This document shows positions 23,463-32,676 of a DNA stretch of 56,228 bases, piece by piece (the stretch's first letter is position 1; each line of letters starts with the position of its first letter). The stretch lies in assembly GCA_002070565.1 (NCBI GenBank), contig MWDM01000006.1, positions 1 to 56,228 on the forward strand. Reading direction: 5' to 3'. The notes under the pieces were generated by a model. It was not told where the DNA came from, did not search any database, and saw only the letters and a program-made list of their open reading frames with translations. This DNA comes from Bacteroidetes bacterium ADurb.Bin139 (lineage in GTDB: Bacteria > Bacteroidota > Bacteroidia > Bacteroidales > UBA932). The translations under genes and the position numbers were made by a program.

Positions 23463-25369
23463 AGTCTGTCGAATTTTTCTATGAGGTTCATCACACGAAG
23501 TATCTCGGCGATATTACGGGCACTGGAGGTGCAACCATGAGGACGGTGCGGGGGATTGCCGTCGTACAATTGGGCGATGGACCCTATCCCGTGCTCGGTC
23601 ATATCTTCTTCAAAAACCCTGATGATATCCCGGGCGCAATTAACAAAATTCTTTCCGAACAAACGGAATTGTGCATCTATGTAAGGTCCCAGCAACCACG
23701 GCCACACAGATCCCTGGTGGGCAGCCCTTTGGCGCTTGGCGGGGTCTCCTTCGCTATGGCTTTCAAACAGGGGATTCTTGGGGGAAAGTGTTCTAAGGCC
23801 CTTTGGGGTAAGCAGTTCACAGCTGCATGCCCTGAGGACGTTGTTGATGACCTCGTCGTGCAGTGGTGTATAGGGCAGAGAACAGGCCAACAGCTGGTTT
23901 GGCCTTGTGAAGATGTTCTGTCCCTGGCGGTTCACAAAATCGGCCAGATGGGTGCGGGATTCACACCAGAAAGTGGGAAGAAAATTTTCCCTGATCAGGG
24001 TGGGGATCTCCTCGAACTCATTTACAAAATCATGGTCTGCCATCTCTTTGGCCAGGTCCAGTGCAAAGCAGACAGCGTTGTACCACAGGGCACAGACCTC
24101 CACTATATAACCGGAACGAAGAACAACCGATCTGTTATCCACTACTGAATCCATCCAGGTCAGGGGCGTGTTCATTTCATCTGTCCAGATAAGACCGTTG
24201 GGGTGCATCTTCACCTTGTCTGTACCCTCCCTGTATCTTTTGATAACAGACTTGATCATGTTCCCGTAATCCTTCCACAAGGCTTCCTTATCACCTGTCT
24301 GGTCAAGGTAATGCTGCAGCGTCCAGAACAGCCACAGCGGTGCGTCGGCAGTTTCGTACAGCCGATCCTCTTCTTTTACAAGGGTTTCAATAGCCCGGGA
24401 AAAAATTTTAGCACCATTGTCTGCGTACAGGGTCAGACCGGGCAATGCTATGGCTGTGTCCCTTGCGCATCTTCCCAGCCAGGGATACCCTGCAATAACC
24501 TGTGTCTTTCCTTTTCTGCTTATCAGGAACTGTGAGGCAGAAAGCTTAAGGCAGTTTATGTAAGAATCCCTGCCTGGTCTCTTGTCTAATGCCCGGTTGA
24601 AAATTGTTTGCAGGCGGGAAGGTTTGGCCGGTTCTAAAGAGGCCGAAAATATTATGCTCTGGCCTTTTCGTATGGGACATTCAAAATATCCGGGCACAAA
24701 AAGATCTTCGTAGCAGTCGTTTCCCCTTTCCTTTTCCTTGATGTATTCAATATTTTTATACCAGTTGGGAAATTTGACAAATTCGTTCATCACACTGAGT
24801 TGCATGAACAATCGTGGAAAATTGTCGTAAAGCCGGTATCCCACGCCTTTCTCCACCGTAGTATGGAAAGTATCGGCTGCCAGGTTGGCATAGGTCAGGT
24901 CATGGATATTGCGGAAGGCAAGGTATGGTTTGAGCCGCAAAATGGTGGGAGAATGTGCATCTGCCAGGGTATACTTGATAAGCAATTGTTCTTTGTTGTG
25001 AAGGAAAAGGATTTCTTTTCTGAAAATCATGCCGCCGATCCTGTAAGTAAGGACAATGTTCTTGTCCATTTCAAAATCAATAATGTACTTGTGGCCGCGC
25101 GGGTCATAGATCCCGGGATAACGGTGGATCCCAAGGTTAAATGCCTGGTTGTGCTGTATCAATGTTTCATCCAGCGAGGACAAAAGCACATAACTTTCAC
25201 CTCCCAGGCTGTCTACGGGAACTACCATGAGTCCATGATATTTCCTGGTATTGCATCCTGTCAGGGTCGTATTGAGGTATCCACCAGCCCTGTTGGTAGA
25301 AAGAATTTCCCTGTTCAGCGAATATTCCAGATTCACTAATTCGTGCCTGTTGAACTGTAAATATGCCAT
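23459..25369 (-). CDS. Glycogen debranching enzyme (amylo-alpha-1,6-glucosidase type)
   Basis: A 636-residue protein with an N-terminal beta-rich domain ('STNRAGGYLNTTLTGCNTRKYHGLMV') and a C-terminal six-hairpin glucosidase domain from about 285 ('AGYPWLGRCARDTAIALPGL', 'MHPNGLIWTDEMNTPLTWMD', 'HQGSVWPWLLGPYIDA'). The family (GH133) removes alpha-1,6 branch stubs. Length is normal for the bacterial short form. It is 37 bp after glgB; nothing notable is seen in that gap. Confidence 0.93.
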   Translation of the reverse strand: MAYLQFNRHELVNLEYSLNREILSTNRAGGYLNTTLTGCNTRKYHGLMVVPVDSLGGESYVLLSSLDETLIQHNQAFNLGIHRYPGIYDPRGHKYIIDFEMDKNIVLTYRIGGMIFRKEILFLHNKEQLLIKYTLADAHSPTILRLKPYLAFRNIHDLTYANLAADTFHTTVEKGVGYRLYDNFPRLFMQLSVMNEFVKFPNWYKNIEYIKEKERGNDCYEDLFVPGYFECPIRKGQSIIFSASLEPAKPSRLQTIFNRALDKRPGRDSYINCLKLSASQFLISRKGKTQVIAGYPWLGRCARDTAIALPGLTLYADNGAKIFSRAIETLVKEEDRLYETADAPLWLFWTLQHYLDQTGDKEALWKDYGNMIKSVIKRYREGTDKVKMHPNGLIWTDEMNTPLTWMDSVVDNRSVVLRSGYIVEVCALWYNAVCFALDLAKEMADHDFVNEFEEIPTLIRENFLPTFWCESRTHLADFVNRQGQNIFTRPNQLLACSLPYTPLHDEVINNVLRACSCELLTPKGLRTLSPKNPLFESHSEGDPAKRQRAAHQGSVWPWLLGPYIDAQFRLFGKNFVNCARDIIRVFEEDMTEHGIGSIAQLYDGNPPHRPHGCTSSARNIAEILRVMNLIEKFDRL

Positions 25370-25406
25370 ATGATTTCCTTAAACCTTAAACTTGCAAGTT
25401 ACTAAA

Positions 25407-27389
25407 TTAATCTGTAATAAATACCATTGCCGTGCGGGCAGGCAGGTACAGGAAGAGCATATTGGTTCCTCGCTGTTCCAGGGTGAAATGCTCCGCCAGC
25501 TTGTCGTTCCTTCCGAATCCTCCGTAAGTGGGATCATCCGTATCGAGTATGCAACGGTATTTTCCCGGCCTGACTTCCAGTCCGTAATCGGTATAAGACC
25601 GGTCCGGACTCAGGTTGAAGACAAACAACAACCTTCCCCGTTCAAATGCCAGTACCTGTGACCCAATATCCTGCGCCACAGGAAGCGGAGCGTTATCATA
25701 CAAATTTTGTGCCTTAGCCATCCCAATCATGTCCCTGTCAAATAATTCCAATCCCTGGTAGCGCAGCAGCGGATTGTCGGCCAGTGACCATTGTCTTCTT
25801 GCATAGTGGTAACTCCAGCCATTGCCTTCTCTGGGAAAATCAATCCACTCGGGGTGACCAAACTCGTTTCCCATGAAATTCAGATAGCCGTCCCCGGCGG
25901 TAGACATGGAAAGCAAACGGATAATCTTGTGCAGGGCTATTCCTCTGTCCACAACCAGGGAGGAAATATCTTTGCTCATAGAAGTATACATTTCTTTGTC
26001 TATAAGCCTGAATATGATTGTCTTGTCACCCACCATTGCCTGGTCGTGACACTCGGCGTAGGATATGGTGTGCTCATCCTGCCTTTTGTTGGTGAGCTCA
26101 TAAAAAATGTCTCCCACATGCCAGTCCTCATCCCGCAGTTCCTTGATCCATTTGATCCAATGATCTGCCACCCCCATGCTCATGCGGAAATCAAAGCCAA
26201 TGCCACCCATATCCCAGGGGTAGGCAAGGGTTGGCATACCGCTCACGTCTTCGGCCACGGTAATGGCGCCGGGATTGCATTCGTGGATGAGCCGGTTGGC
26301 TAATCCCAGGTAGGTAATGGCATCTTCATCCTGGTTCCCGTCAAAATATTGCCCATAATGGGTGAAATCACGTCCCAGACCGTGATCGTGATACATCATG
26401 GATGTTACCCCGTCAAAGCGAAAACCGTCCAGATGGAATTCTTCCATCCAATATTTGATATTGGACAATAGGAAATGAATAACCGCGTCTTTCCCGTAAT
26501 CAAAACACCGGGACGACCACAACGGGTGTTCACCCCTGGCACCGGCATGGAAATAAAGGTCATACGTACCGTCAAACCGGCTTAATCCTTCAATCTCGTT
26601 TTTTACGGCGTGCGAATGTACCAGGTCCATGATTACCGCTATGCCCCGGGCATGGGCCTGATCTATCAGTTTTTTAAAACTTTCCGGTGTACCAAAACGG
26701 GAGCTGACGGCAAAAAAACTGGATACCTGGTAACCAAACGAACCGTAATAGGGGTGTTCCTGGATGGCCATCAGCTGGATGGTGTTATAGCCCAAACGCG
26801 CAATCCTGGGCAGGACTTTTTCCCTGAACCAGTCAAAATCGGCAATTTCAGGTTCCTGGGCACTCATCCCTATGTGGGCCTCATAGATCAGGGGATGGTC
26901 CACGCGGGCGTGATTGCCGTGTTTCCATTTGTATGGTTTGGCCGGATCCCATACCTGGGCACTGAATATCTTGGTTTCAGGGTCCTGGACACAACGCCTG
27001 GCGTAGGCAGGAAGACGCTCTCCTGCTCCTCCGGGCCATTCGATAAGCCACTTGTAAAGCTGCCCGTGATGCAGCGCTTCTGGTGGAAGTATCAATTCCC
27101 AATTCCCGGAGCCTATGGGTGTAAAGGCATAAGAGGAATCTTTTCCCCAGCCGTTGCACTCCCCAGTTAAATACATTGCGACTGCATTGGGTGCCCACTC
27201 CCTGCATACCCAGCCATTTTCTGTCTTGTGTACCCCATAGTACAGGTGGTTGTTTACGGCAAGAGCCAGCCGGTCGTGCGATCCACGTACCTGCGCTGCT
27301 TTCTCAAGACGCATCTGATGGCGCCTCCATATGACTGGTTTAAAAGGTTTAAGGTAAGTATCCTTTTCCCATATTTCCTTAATTTCCAT
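25407..27389 (-). CDS. glgB: 1,4-alpha-glucan branching enzyme (GH13, eukaryote-like)
   Basis: A 660-residue enzyme that creates alpha-1,6 branches in glycogen. An N-terminal CBM48-type domain ('YYGVHKTENGWVCREWAPNA') precedes the GH13 barrel: 'MDLVHSHAV', 'DGFRFDGVTSM' (nucleophile Asp), 'AEDVSGMP' (acid/base Glu), 'ECHDQAM' (third carboxylate). The motif 'GNEFGHPEWIDFPREGN' resembles that in animal and plant branching enzymes more than E. coli GlgB. It starts 1 bp after the porin stop. Confidence 0.95.
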   Translation of the reverse strand: MEIKEIWEKDTYLKPFKPVIWRRHQMRLEKAAQVRGSHDRLALAVNNHLYYGVHKTENGWVCREWAPNAVAMYLTGECNGWGKDSSYAFTPIGSGNWELILPPEALHHGQLYKWLIEWPGGAGERLPAYARRCVQDPETKIFSAQVWDPAKPYKWKHGNHARVDHPLIYEAHIGMSAQEPEIADFDWFREKVLPRIARLGYNTIQLMAIQEHPYYGSFGYQVSSFFAVSSRFGTPESFKKLIDQAHARGIAVIMDLVHSHAVKNEIEGLSRFDGTYDLYFHAGARGEHPLWSSRCFDYGKDAVIHFLLSNIKYWMEEFHLDGFRFDGVTSMMYHDHGLGRDFTHYGQYFDGNQDEDAITYLGLANRLIHECNPGAITVAEDVSGMPTLAYPWDMGGIGFDFRMSMGVADHWIKWIKELRDEDWHVGDIFYELTNKRQDEHTISYAECHDQAMVGDKTIIFRLIDKEMYTSMSKDISSLVVDRGIALHKIIRLLSMSTAGDGYLNFMGNEFGHPEWIDFPREGNGWSYHYARRQWSLADNPLLRYQGLELFDRDMIGMAKAQNLYDNAPLPVAQDIGSQVLAFERGRLLFVFNLSPDRSYTDYGLEVRPGKYRCILDTDDPTYGGFGRNDKLAEHFTLEQRGTNMLFLYLPARTAMVFITD

Positions 27390-27390
27390 A

Positions 27391-28617
27391 CTAAAAATTA
27401 TATCGTACTATGCAATTCAAACGCCAGGAATACCCTTTGCTGCCGTCAAGGTTCACCCTGTTGCCGAACACTCCTTCAATTCCCAGCTGACCGTGTTCGT
27501 AAATGTCCAGGAATGTATTGAGGGCTGCATAATTGGTATGGTGGTAAAGGAATCCGGGAGCCTCTTCAAAGGGCTTCACGTAAACCTGCGAATAAACCAG
27601 CCCGGAAAAGCAGCTGTCACTCCAGTGGTGTTCATAGGCAGCATAATAGCCCAGTGCTGTGAATTTGTAGTAGGTGCCATCTCTGTGGATGTACACATCG
27701 TAGCCCATCCCTCCCAGATCCTGGATGTAATGACCTATGCCGGCCCCTCCTGTCACCTGGAATTTGACCTCGTCCCGTGGTGTCATGTTTGCATGACCTG
27801 AGAAGGCCAGACCGTAACCGCGCTGTTTCTCAAGGAAACGCAGCACGCCTGCCAGCCTCAGATGCCACGCCGGCCTTTCATAACCAAGCGAAACAATCAG
27901 ATCCGGGAAACGTTGCCCCATAATATGTACATCATTCGTACCTGTGACCAGTGCCCTGAGCATGGTGACTTCAGGATCTTCCAGAGATGCAAAACAACTG
28001 ATCCCGTTGGTCAGTCTCCATCCGTAACGAAACTGGGGCTGGCGCAATCCGTTCATTCCTCCTGGTCCTGCACCGTCCACGGTGGCCGGGGCAGCCCTTA
28101 GGTCCATGATGTTGCTCCAGGTTTGCCCTATGAGAAGGTGTTTGATCTGGACATAGGCGTGTTTAAGAGAAAAAGTATACCCCTCTCCGGAAAAACCTCC
28201 TTCAATATAAGCTTCTAACTTACCCAGGGATGTGTCCCCTATGAGTTTGAAAAATAACCTGGAACCACTTGCATCGAGGTTAAACCGGCCGCTGCGCACC
28301 CTGGAAGGCTCGGCAGGAATCAGGACTGTTGACATATCTCTGGATAAAAAACCTGTCCCGTCGTAATACGTGTAACAGGCGGCATATCCTCCCATCCCGA
28401 AAAGAAATCTTTCACTCTTGTCAATCATAACAAAACGCGGGGGTGCGGGATCATGAAAGATCTCGGAGGTTTTTTCCCTGAGTTGTCTTATCAGAGCGTG
28501 GGTGACCGTGTCGGTATCCATGATCCTTGCCCTGTCCTGCGCGTCAAGTTTTTGAAAGGGTGCTGCCATCAATGTCAGGAAAAGCAGGCCGAACAGTCCA
28601 CCGTCAATCCTTTTCAT
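27391..28617 (-). CDS. DcaP-like trimeric outer-membrane porin
   Basis: A 408-residue protein with a signal peptide (about 1-26, ending 'LDAQ'), a short coiled segment (35-60) and a beta-barrel with the DcaP-type stretch 'LIGQTWSNIMDL...GPGGMNGLRQPQFRY', ending in Phe ('RYNF') as outer-membrane barrels do. Members of this family form substrate-selective channels, for example for dicarboxylates. The gene overlaps xseB by 14 bp and touches glgB, placing a porin at the head of the glycan genes; sugar uptake is possible but not shown. Confidence 0.8.
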   Translation of the reverse strand: MKRIDGGLFGLLFLTLMAAPFQKLDAQDRARIMDTDTVTHALIRQLREKTSEIFHDPAPPRFVMIDKSERFLFGMGGYAACYTYYDGTGFLSRDMSTVLIPAEPSRVRSGRFNLDASGSRLFFKLIGDTSLGKLEAYIEGGFSGEGYTFSLKHAYVQIKHLLIGQTWSNIMDLRAAPATVDGAGPGGMNGLRQPQFRYGWRLTNGISCFASLEDPEVTMLRALVTGTNDVHIMGQRFPDLIVSLGYERPAWHLRLAGVLRFLEKQRGYGLAFSGHANMTPRDEVKFQVTGGAGIGHYIQDLGGMGYDVYIHRDGTYYKFTALGYYAAYEHHWSDSCFSGLVYSQVYVKPFEEAPGFLYHHTNYAALNTFLDIYEHGQLGIEGVFGNRVNLDGSKGYSWRLNCIVRYNF

Positions 28618-28810
28618 ACGTATTGATAATTGTTTCTGTGTCTTTCTGCACCTTGAGCAGATAATCCCTGCAATAGGTCACCAGTTCCAGGGCTCTTTTA
28701 ACTTTGGAAGCAATCTGACCCAGATCTGCATCGGGTTTTTCAAGGTCTTCTGCAAGGGACTGTAGTTCCTGGCGTGCCTGCAGGTAAGTGATCCCGGTTT
28801 TTTTATTCAT
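28604..28810 (-). CDS. xseB: Exodeoxyribonuclease VII small subunit
   Basis: A 68-residue protein with the XseB pattern 'YLQARQELQSLAEDLEKPDADLG' type opening and 'ALELVTYCRDYL', a small helical partner that binds XseA. It follows xseA by 5 bp and its end overlaps the porin start. Confidence 0.93.
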   Translation of the reverse strand: MNKKTGITYLQARQELQSLAEDLEKPDADLGQIASKVKRALELVTYCRDYLLKVQKDTETIINTYEKD

Positions 28811-28815
28811 ACGGC

Positions 28816-29982
28816 TCAGTTTTCAATATCATTCACAATCGCACCAAAGCAGCCTTTGGAAAGTATGGTCTCTACCCGGTCTCCCTCTTTGAGCGGGGAG
28901 GCATCCAATAAGGCCTTGCCCCGGAACAGGGTCAGGGAATATCCCTTTTGCAGCAATGTCAGGGGATTGTTTTGCTTAATACGCTGTTCCAGCAATTCCA
29001 GCACATGCCCGTGGTGTTGTATGATCCATCTTACAGCCCCGCCAATGTCCCTGACCAGGTAGTTGAGGCTTTGTTTTTCATCGTCTATTCTTCTTAGCAC
29101 AGCGCGTTCCAGGTTGTGTGAGATCCTGAACAGACTTTCTTCTTCGGCAGCAAGAAGCCCGTCCAGGTAATCCGCAACGGCTGTGGGTGTCTTCAGGGAC
29201 AGACTGGCCACCCTGTCGGCAATATGAACATCTTTGTGGTGCCCGATGCCTGTGACCACCGGTATGGGGAACTGGGCAATGTGTGCTGCCAGGTCATAGT
29301 TGTCGTAGCAATGCAGGTCTGCCGATGCACCCCCGCCCCGGATCATTACCAGCAAATCAAACTCCTTTCCGGAATCAATCACCTGCTCCATGGCCCGGAT
29401 AATGCTTGCGGGTGCATCGGTGCCTTGCATAAGAGACGTGAAAAGGGTCAGTTTGAATCCATATTTTGATAAACCGATATGGTCCTGGAAGTCTTGGTAT
29501 CCGGCAGCCGTCTGTGAAGATATCACCGCCAGTCGCAGTGGAACGGCAGGAAAGGGCAGCTGCCTGTTCATGTCCAGGATGCCTTCCCGCTCCAGCCTTT
29601 CCATGGTTTTTCTGCGTTCCAGCTCAAGGCCTCCTATGGTATAGGAAGGATCAGCATCGGTAACCACCAGGCTCAGACCGTACAAGGGATGCATCCTGGG
29701 TTCCACGCACAGGAGCACCTGCAACCCGGGACGCAGGTCCATTCCGGTGCTTGTTCTGAAATAGGGATTTAGCATGGAAAAAACACTGGCCCATATAACG
29801 GCCTGGGCTTTTGCCAGTAATGTATCTGTTGCCTTTTCTTTCTGTACCAACTCCATATGGCAGTGGCCGTTGCGTACAGAAAGCTGGTTAATTTCTGCGC
29901 GGACCCAACATGGTTCCTCAAAGGCCCGGCTAACAGCATCTTCCAGTTTTCTTTGCAGGTCAATGAGATCCATTTTCTCCAT
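28816..29982 (-). CDS. xseA: Exodeoxyribonuclease VII large subunit
   Basis: A 388-residue nuclease subunit degrading single-stranded DNA. An N-terminal OB fold (about 1-100; 'VRAEINQLSVRNGHCHMELV') is followed by the catalytic domain with 'ISSQTAAGYQDF', 'RGGGASADLHCYDNYDLA' and 'TGIGHHKDVHIAD'. It is slightly shorter than proteobacterial XseA, with a short coiled-coil. A -7 box ends four bases before the ATG, so the whole xseA-to-ribF unit may start with a leaderless mRNA. Confidence 0.95.
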   Translation of the reverse strand: MEKMDLIDLQRKLEDAVSRAFEEPCWVRAEINQLSVRNGHCHMELVQKEKATDTLLAKAQAVIWASVFSMLNPYFRTSTGMDLRPGLQVLLCVEPRMHPLYGLSLVVTDADPSYTIGGLELERRKTMERLEREGILDMNRQLPFPAVPLRLAVISSQTAAGYQDFQDHIGLSKYGFKLTLFTSLMQGTDAPASIIRAMEQVIDSGKEFDLLVMIRGGGASADLHCYDNYDLAAHIAQFPIPVVTGIGHHKDVHIADRVASLSLKTPTAVADYLDGLLAAEEESLFRISHNLERAVLRRIDDEKQSLNYLVRDIGGAVRWIIQHHGHVLELLEQRIKQNNPLTLLQKGYSLTLFRGKALLDASPLKEGDRVETILSKGCFGAIVNDIEN

Positions 29983-29986
29983 AGCA

Positions 29987-29994
29987 CAAATTTA
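29987..29994 (-). promoter_or_regulatory. -7 box of xseA (TAAATTTG)
   Basis: Consensus TAnnTTTG on the minus strand ending 4 nt before the xseA ATG. It is the only obvious promoter for the ten-gene run down to 15534. No TTTG lies at the standard -33 distance. Confidence 0.55.
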
Positions 29995-30017
29995 CATTAA
30001 AATAATCAAAAAAGCCT

Positions 30018-30025
30018 TACCTTAG
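30018..30025 (+). promoter_or_regulatory. -7-like box of ysxC (TACCTTAG)
   Basis: One mismatch to TAnnTTTG; it ends 4 nt before the ysxC ATG, the same geometry as xseA on the other strand. Confidence 0.4.
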
Positions 30026-30029
30026 CCCT

Positions 30030-30629
30030 ATGGAAATCAAAGAAGCCTCTTTCCTTTCTTCCACCATAAAAGTTGATGAAATCCCCACCCCGGTACTGGA
30101 GGAATTCGCCTTCATAGGGAGGTCTAATGTTGGCAAATCTTCCCTGATCAACATGTTATGTAACAGGCGCAAACTGGCACACACATCCTCTACCCCCGGA
30201 AAGACGCAGTGCATCAACAGGTTCCTGATAGACAACTCATGGATTATCACAGACCTGCCCGGGTATGGTTTCGCCAAAGTTTCCAAGACAAAAAGGGCTC
30301 TTCTCCAGTCCATGACCCAGGGATACATCCGGAGCGCACCCAACATGACAATGCTTTTTGTATTACTGGATTCAAGGCATCCCCTCCAGCAGATAGACCT
30401 CGATTTTCTGCTCATGCTTGGCAACTGGCAGATTCCTTTTGCGCTGGTGCTGACCAAATCGGACAAACTGTCAAAGACAGCCCTGGAAAAACAAGCGGCC
30501 TCTATCAGGGAATCATTGTCGCATTACTGGGAACCCCTGCCTCGTTTTTTTGTTGTTTCCTCTCTGACCGGTGAAGGCAGAAAAGAACTTCTGGATTATA
30601 TTGGTTCCATTCGTTCCGAAAACCTATAA
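30030..30629 (+). CDS. ysxC: Ribosome-biogenesis GTPase YsxC/YihA (EngB)
   Basis: A 199-residue small GTPase needed for assembly of the large ribosomal subunit. G motifs in order: G1 'GRSNVGKSSL' (about 30-39), G2 region 'SSTPGKTQ', G3 'DLPGYGFAK', G4 'TKSDKL', G5 'SSLTGEG'. Normal length. It is divergent from xseA and followed by prs. Confidence 0.96.
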   Translation: MEIKEASFLSSTIKVDEIPTPVLEEFAFIGRSNVGKSSLINMLCNRRKLAHTSSTPGKTQCINRFLIDNSWIITDLPGYGFAKVSKTKRALLQSMTQGYIRSAPNMTMLFVLLDSRHPLQQIDLDFLLMLGNWQIPFALVLTKSDKLSKTALEKQAASIRESLSHYWEPLPRFFVVSSLTGEGRKELLDYIGSIRSENL

Positions 30630-30645
30630 TTGTGTTTTTTCTTCT

Positions 30646-30653
30646 TATATTTG
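30646..30653 (+). promoter_or_regulatory. -7 box of prs (TATATTTG)
   Basis: Perfect TAnnTTTG match, 24 nt before the prs ATG at 30678, located just after the ysxC stop. It supports an independent start for prs-nadE-der. Confidence 0.55.
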
Positions 30654-30677
30654 CCCCATCTTCTAATCAAAGGGACA

Positions 30678-31628
30678 ATGGATCATCTGCATTTATTCAA
30701 AATTTTTTCTTGCCGCGGATCCAGATATCTTGCCGAACGTATAGCCTCTCATCTGGGTCTGCCCCTGGGATTATCGTCTGTAACCACATTCAGTGACGGG
30801 GAGTTTCAACCCGCTTTTGATGAAAGTGTCCGGGGGGCGACTGTCTTTATCATCCAATCCACGTTTCCTCCTGTAGATAACTTATTTGAACTGCTCCTGA
30901 CCATAGATGCTGCCAAAAGGGCTTCGGCCTATAAGGTGATTGCCGTTATGCCCTACTTCGGATGGGCCAGGCAGGACCGTAAGGACAGACCCAGGGTTTC
31001 CATTGGCGCCAAGATGGTGGCCAACCTGCTGGAAGCTGTTGGCTGCGATCGGGTAATGACCATGGATCTGCATGCAGACCAGATACAGGGCTTTTTTGAT
31101 TTTCCAGTGGACCATGTTTATTCGAGTTCTGTTTTTGTCCCTTATATCAAGAATCTGGGTCTGGAAAACCTCTCTGTTGCTGCTCCGGATATGGGCGGTG
31201 CAAAGCGCGCCAACGCCTATTCCAGAAAACTGGAATGTCCCCTTATCATATGCCATAAATCCCGTGAACAGGCCAATGTGGTTGGAAGCATGACCGCCAT
31301 AGGCGAGGTCAGTGACAGGAATATTGTCATACTGGACGATATGATAGACACAGCAGGAACCATATCAAAAGCAGCTGAAATGATGATGGCCAGGGGAGCA
31401 CGCAGTGTCCGGGCCATAGCTACCCACCCTGTACTTTCCGGACTTGCCTACAACACCATCGCCAATTCTACCCTGGAGGAAGTCATTGTCACCGATACCA
31501 TACCCCTGTGCTCAGATCCGGGCGTGAACAAAAGCAAGATCAAAGTGTTGTCCATAGCCCGGGAATTTGCCGATATCATAGACAAGGTTTACAACTTTCA
31601 ATCCATCAGCAGTAAATTCACCTTGTAA
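30678..31628 (+). CDS. prs: Ribose-phosphate pyrophosphokinase
   Basis: A 316-residue enzyme making PRPP from ribose 5-phosphate and ATP. It shows 'FSDGEFQPAFDESVRG', the flexible-loop region 'YFGWARQDRKDRPRVSIGAK', 'DLHADQIQGFFD' and the PRPP-binding loop 'VILDDMIDTAGT'. I start at ATG 30678, which has AAAGGGA just upstream and matches family length; an in-frame start at 30630 would overlap the promoter. Confidence 0.96.
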   Translation: MDHLHLFKIFSCRGSRYLAERIASHLGLPLGLSSVTTFSDGEFQPAFDESVRGATVFIIQSTFPPVDNLFELLLTIDAAKRASAYKVIAVMPYFGWARQDRKDRPRVSIGAKMVANLLEAVGCDRVMTMDLHADQIQGFFDFPVDHVYSSSVFVPYIKNLGLENLSVAAPDMGGAKRANAYSRKLECPLIICHKSREQANVVGSMTAIGEVSDRNIVILDDMIDTAGTISKAAEMMMARGARSVRAIATHPVLSGLAYNTIANSTLEEVIVTDTIPLCSDPGVNKSKIKVLSIAREFADIIDKVYNFQSISSKFTL

Positions 31629-32464
31629 TGGCCACTTCAGAGAAATTGTACCAGGCATTGACCGGCGGCATAAGGCATTTCTTCATGGACGCCGGAAAGA
31701 AGACAGCTGTCCTGGGCCTTTCCGGGGGGCTGGATTCAGCTGTGGTAGCGTGCCTGGCACAGGATGCCCTTGGCAAGGAGCATGTGCACGGGCTGCTGAT
31801 GCCTGGACCCTATTCTACAGTCCATTCCCTGAACGATGCCCTGGAATTATGCACTCTTAACGGGATCAGCTATCATATCATTCCCATTGATACTATTTTC
31901 AATAAGTTTTTACGTGAGTTGTCTCCTGTTTTTGAACATGAACATCAAGATGTAACGGAAGAAAACCTGCAGGCACGAATCAGGGCTGTACTCCTGATGG
32001 CATACGCCAACAAAAAAGATAGCCTGGTACTTAATACAAGCAACAAGAGTGAACTGGCCGTGGGTTATGGCACCTTATATGGTGACCTGGCAGGAGCCCT
32101 GATGGTCCTGGCCGATCTCTACAAGACAGAAGTGTATGAGCTGGCAGCTTTCCTGAACAGGGACGGTGAAAGGATCCCCGGACACAGCATCAGTAAAGAA
32201 CCCTCGGCCGAGTTGTACATAAATCAGAAAGACACCGATTCCCTACCGGAATATGCTGTTCTGGACCCTATCCTGCATGCCCTTATAGAAGAAGGAAAAA
32301 CTGAAGAAGAGCTGGTCCTGTCAGGGATTGACGCACAGCTTCTGTCGGGAATCATTCAAAAAATGAAGCGTTCCGGCTTCAAAACCCACCAGGTCCCTCC
32401 CATGCTGACGGTTACAGACCATCCTCTCCTTCCACGCAATAAATGTTTACATTACAACTTATGA
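31628..32464 (+). CDS. nadE: NAD synthetase (ammonia-dependent type)
   Basis: A 278-residue enzyme converting deamido-NAD to NAD. The PP-loop 'GLSGGLDSAVVACLA' is near residue 30, 'NTSNKSELAVGYGTLYGDLAGA' near 140, and 'SAELYINQKDTDSLPEY' near 195. There is no N-terminal glutaminase domain, so it should use ammonia. Start and prs stop share one base (TAATG). Confidence 0.95.
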   Translation: MATSEKLYQALTGGIRHFFMDAGKKTAVLGLSGGLDSAVVACLAQDALGKEHVHGLLMPGPYSTVHSLNDALELCTLNGISYHIIPIDTIFNKFLRELSPVFEHEHQDVTEENLQARIRAVLLMAYANKKDSLVLNTSNKSELAVGYGTLYGDLAGALMVLADLYKTEVYELAAFLNRDGERIPGHSISKEPSAELYINQKDTDSLPEYAVLDPILHALIEEGKTEEELVLSGIDAQLLSGIIQKMKRSGFKTHQVPPMLTVTDHPLLPRNKCLHYNL

Positions 32465-32676
32465 CGGTTTTTTTTCTGTCGCTGGGACTGATAACCCTGG
32501 GTGTACTGGGGCTGAGTCTGTCAATAATTGTCAGGAAAAACGGAAAATTTCCCGAATATTCCGTTGGACATAACAAAAAAATGAGGGAGCGGGGCATACG
32601 CTGCCCCAAGGAAGAAGAACGCATGTTGCTGAAAAAAGGAGCCCATGGGAATTGTTGCAATTGTAGGAAGGCCTAA
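32461..32676 (+). CDS. Small membrane protein with Cys-rich C terminus
   Basis: A 71-residue protein: one N-terminal membrane helix (about 2-23), then '[22 protein letters not shown]', a conserved-looking Cys, and the tail [10 protein letters not shown] recall similar proteins near der in other Bacteroidetes but know no function. The four cysteines could bind metal. I start at ATG 32461, overlapping the nadE stop by 4 bp; an upstream ATG at 32443 is possible. The last 32 bp overlap der. Confidence 0.7.
   Translation: MTVFFLSLGLITLGVLGLSLSIIVRKNGKFPEYSVGHNKKMRERGIRCPKEEERMLLKKGAHGNCCNCRKA

Noticed and set aside
32443..32460. Earlier ATG for the small Cys-tailed protein
   Set aside because: It would add six residues overlapping nadE; the ATG at 32461 gives the ATGA-type coupling common in this window. 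Not fully excluded.
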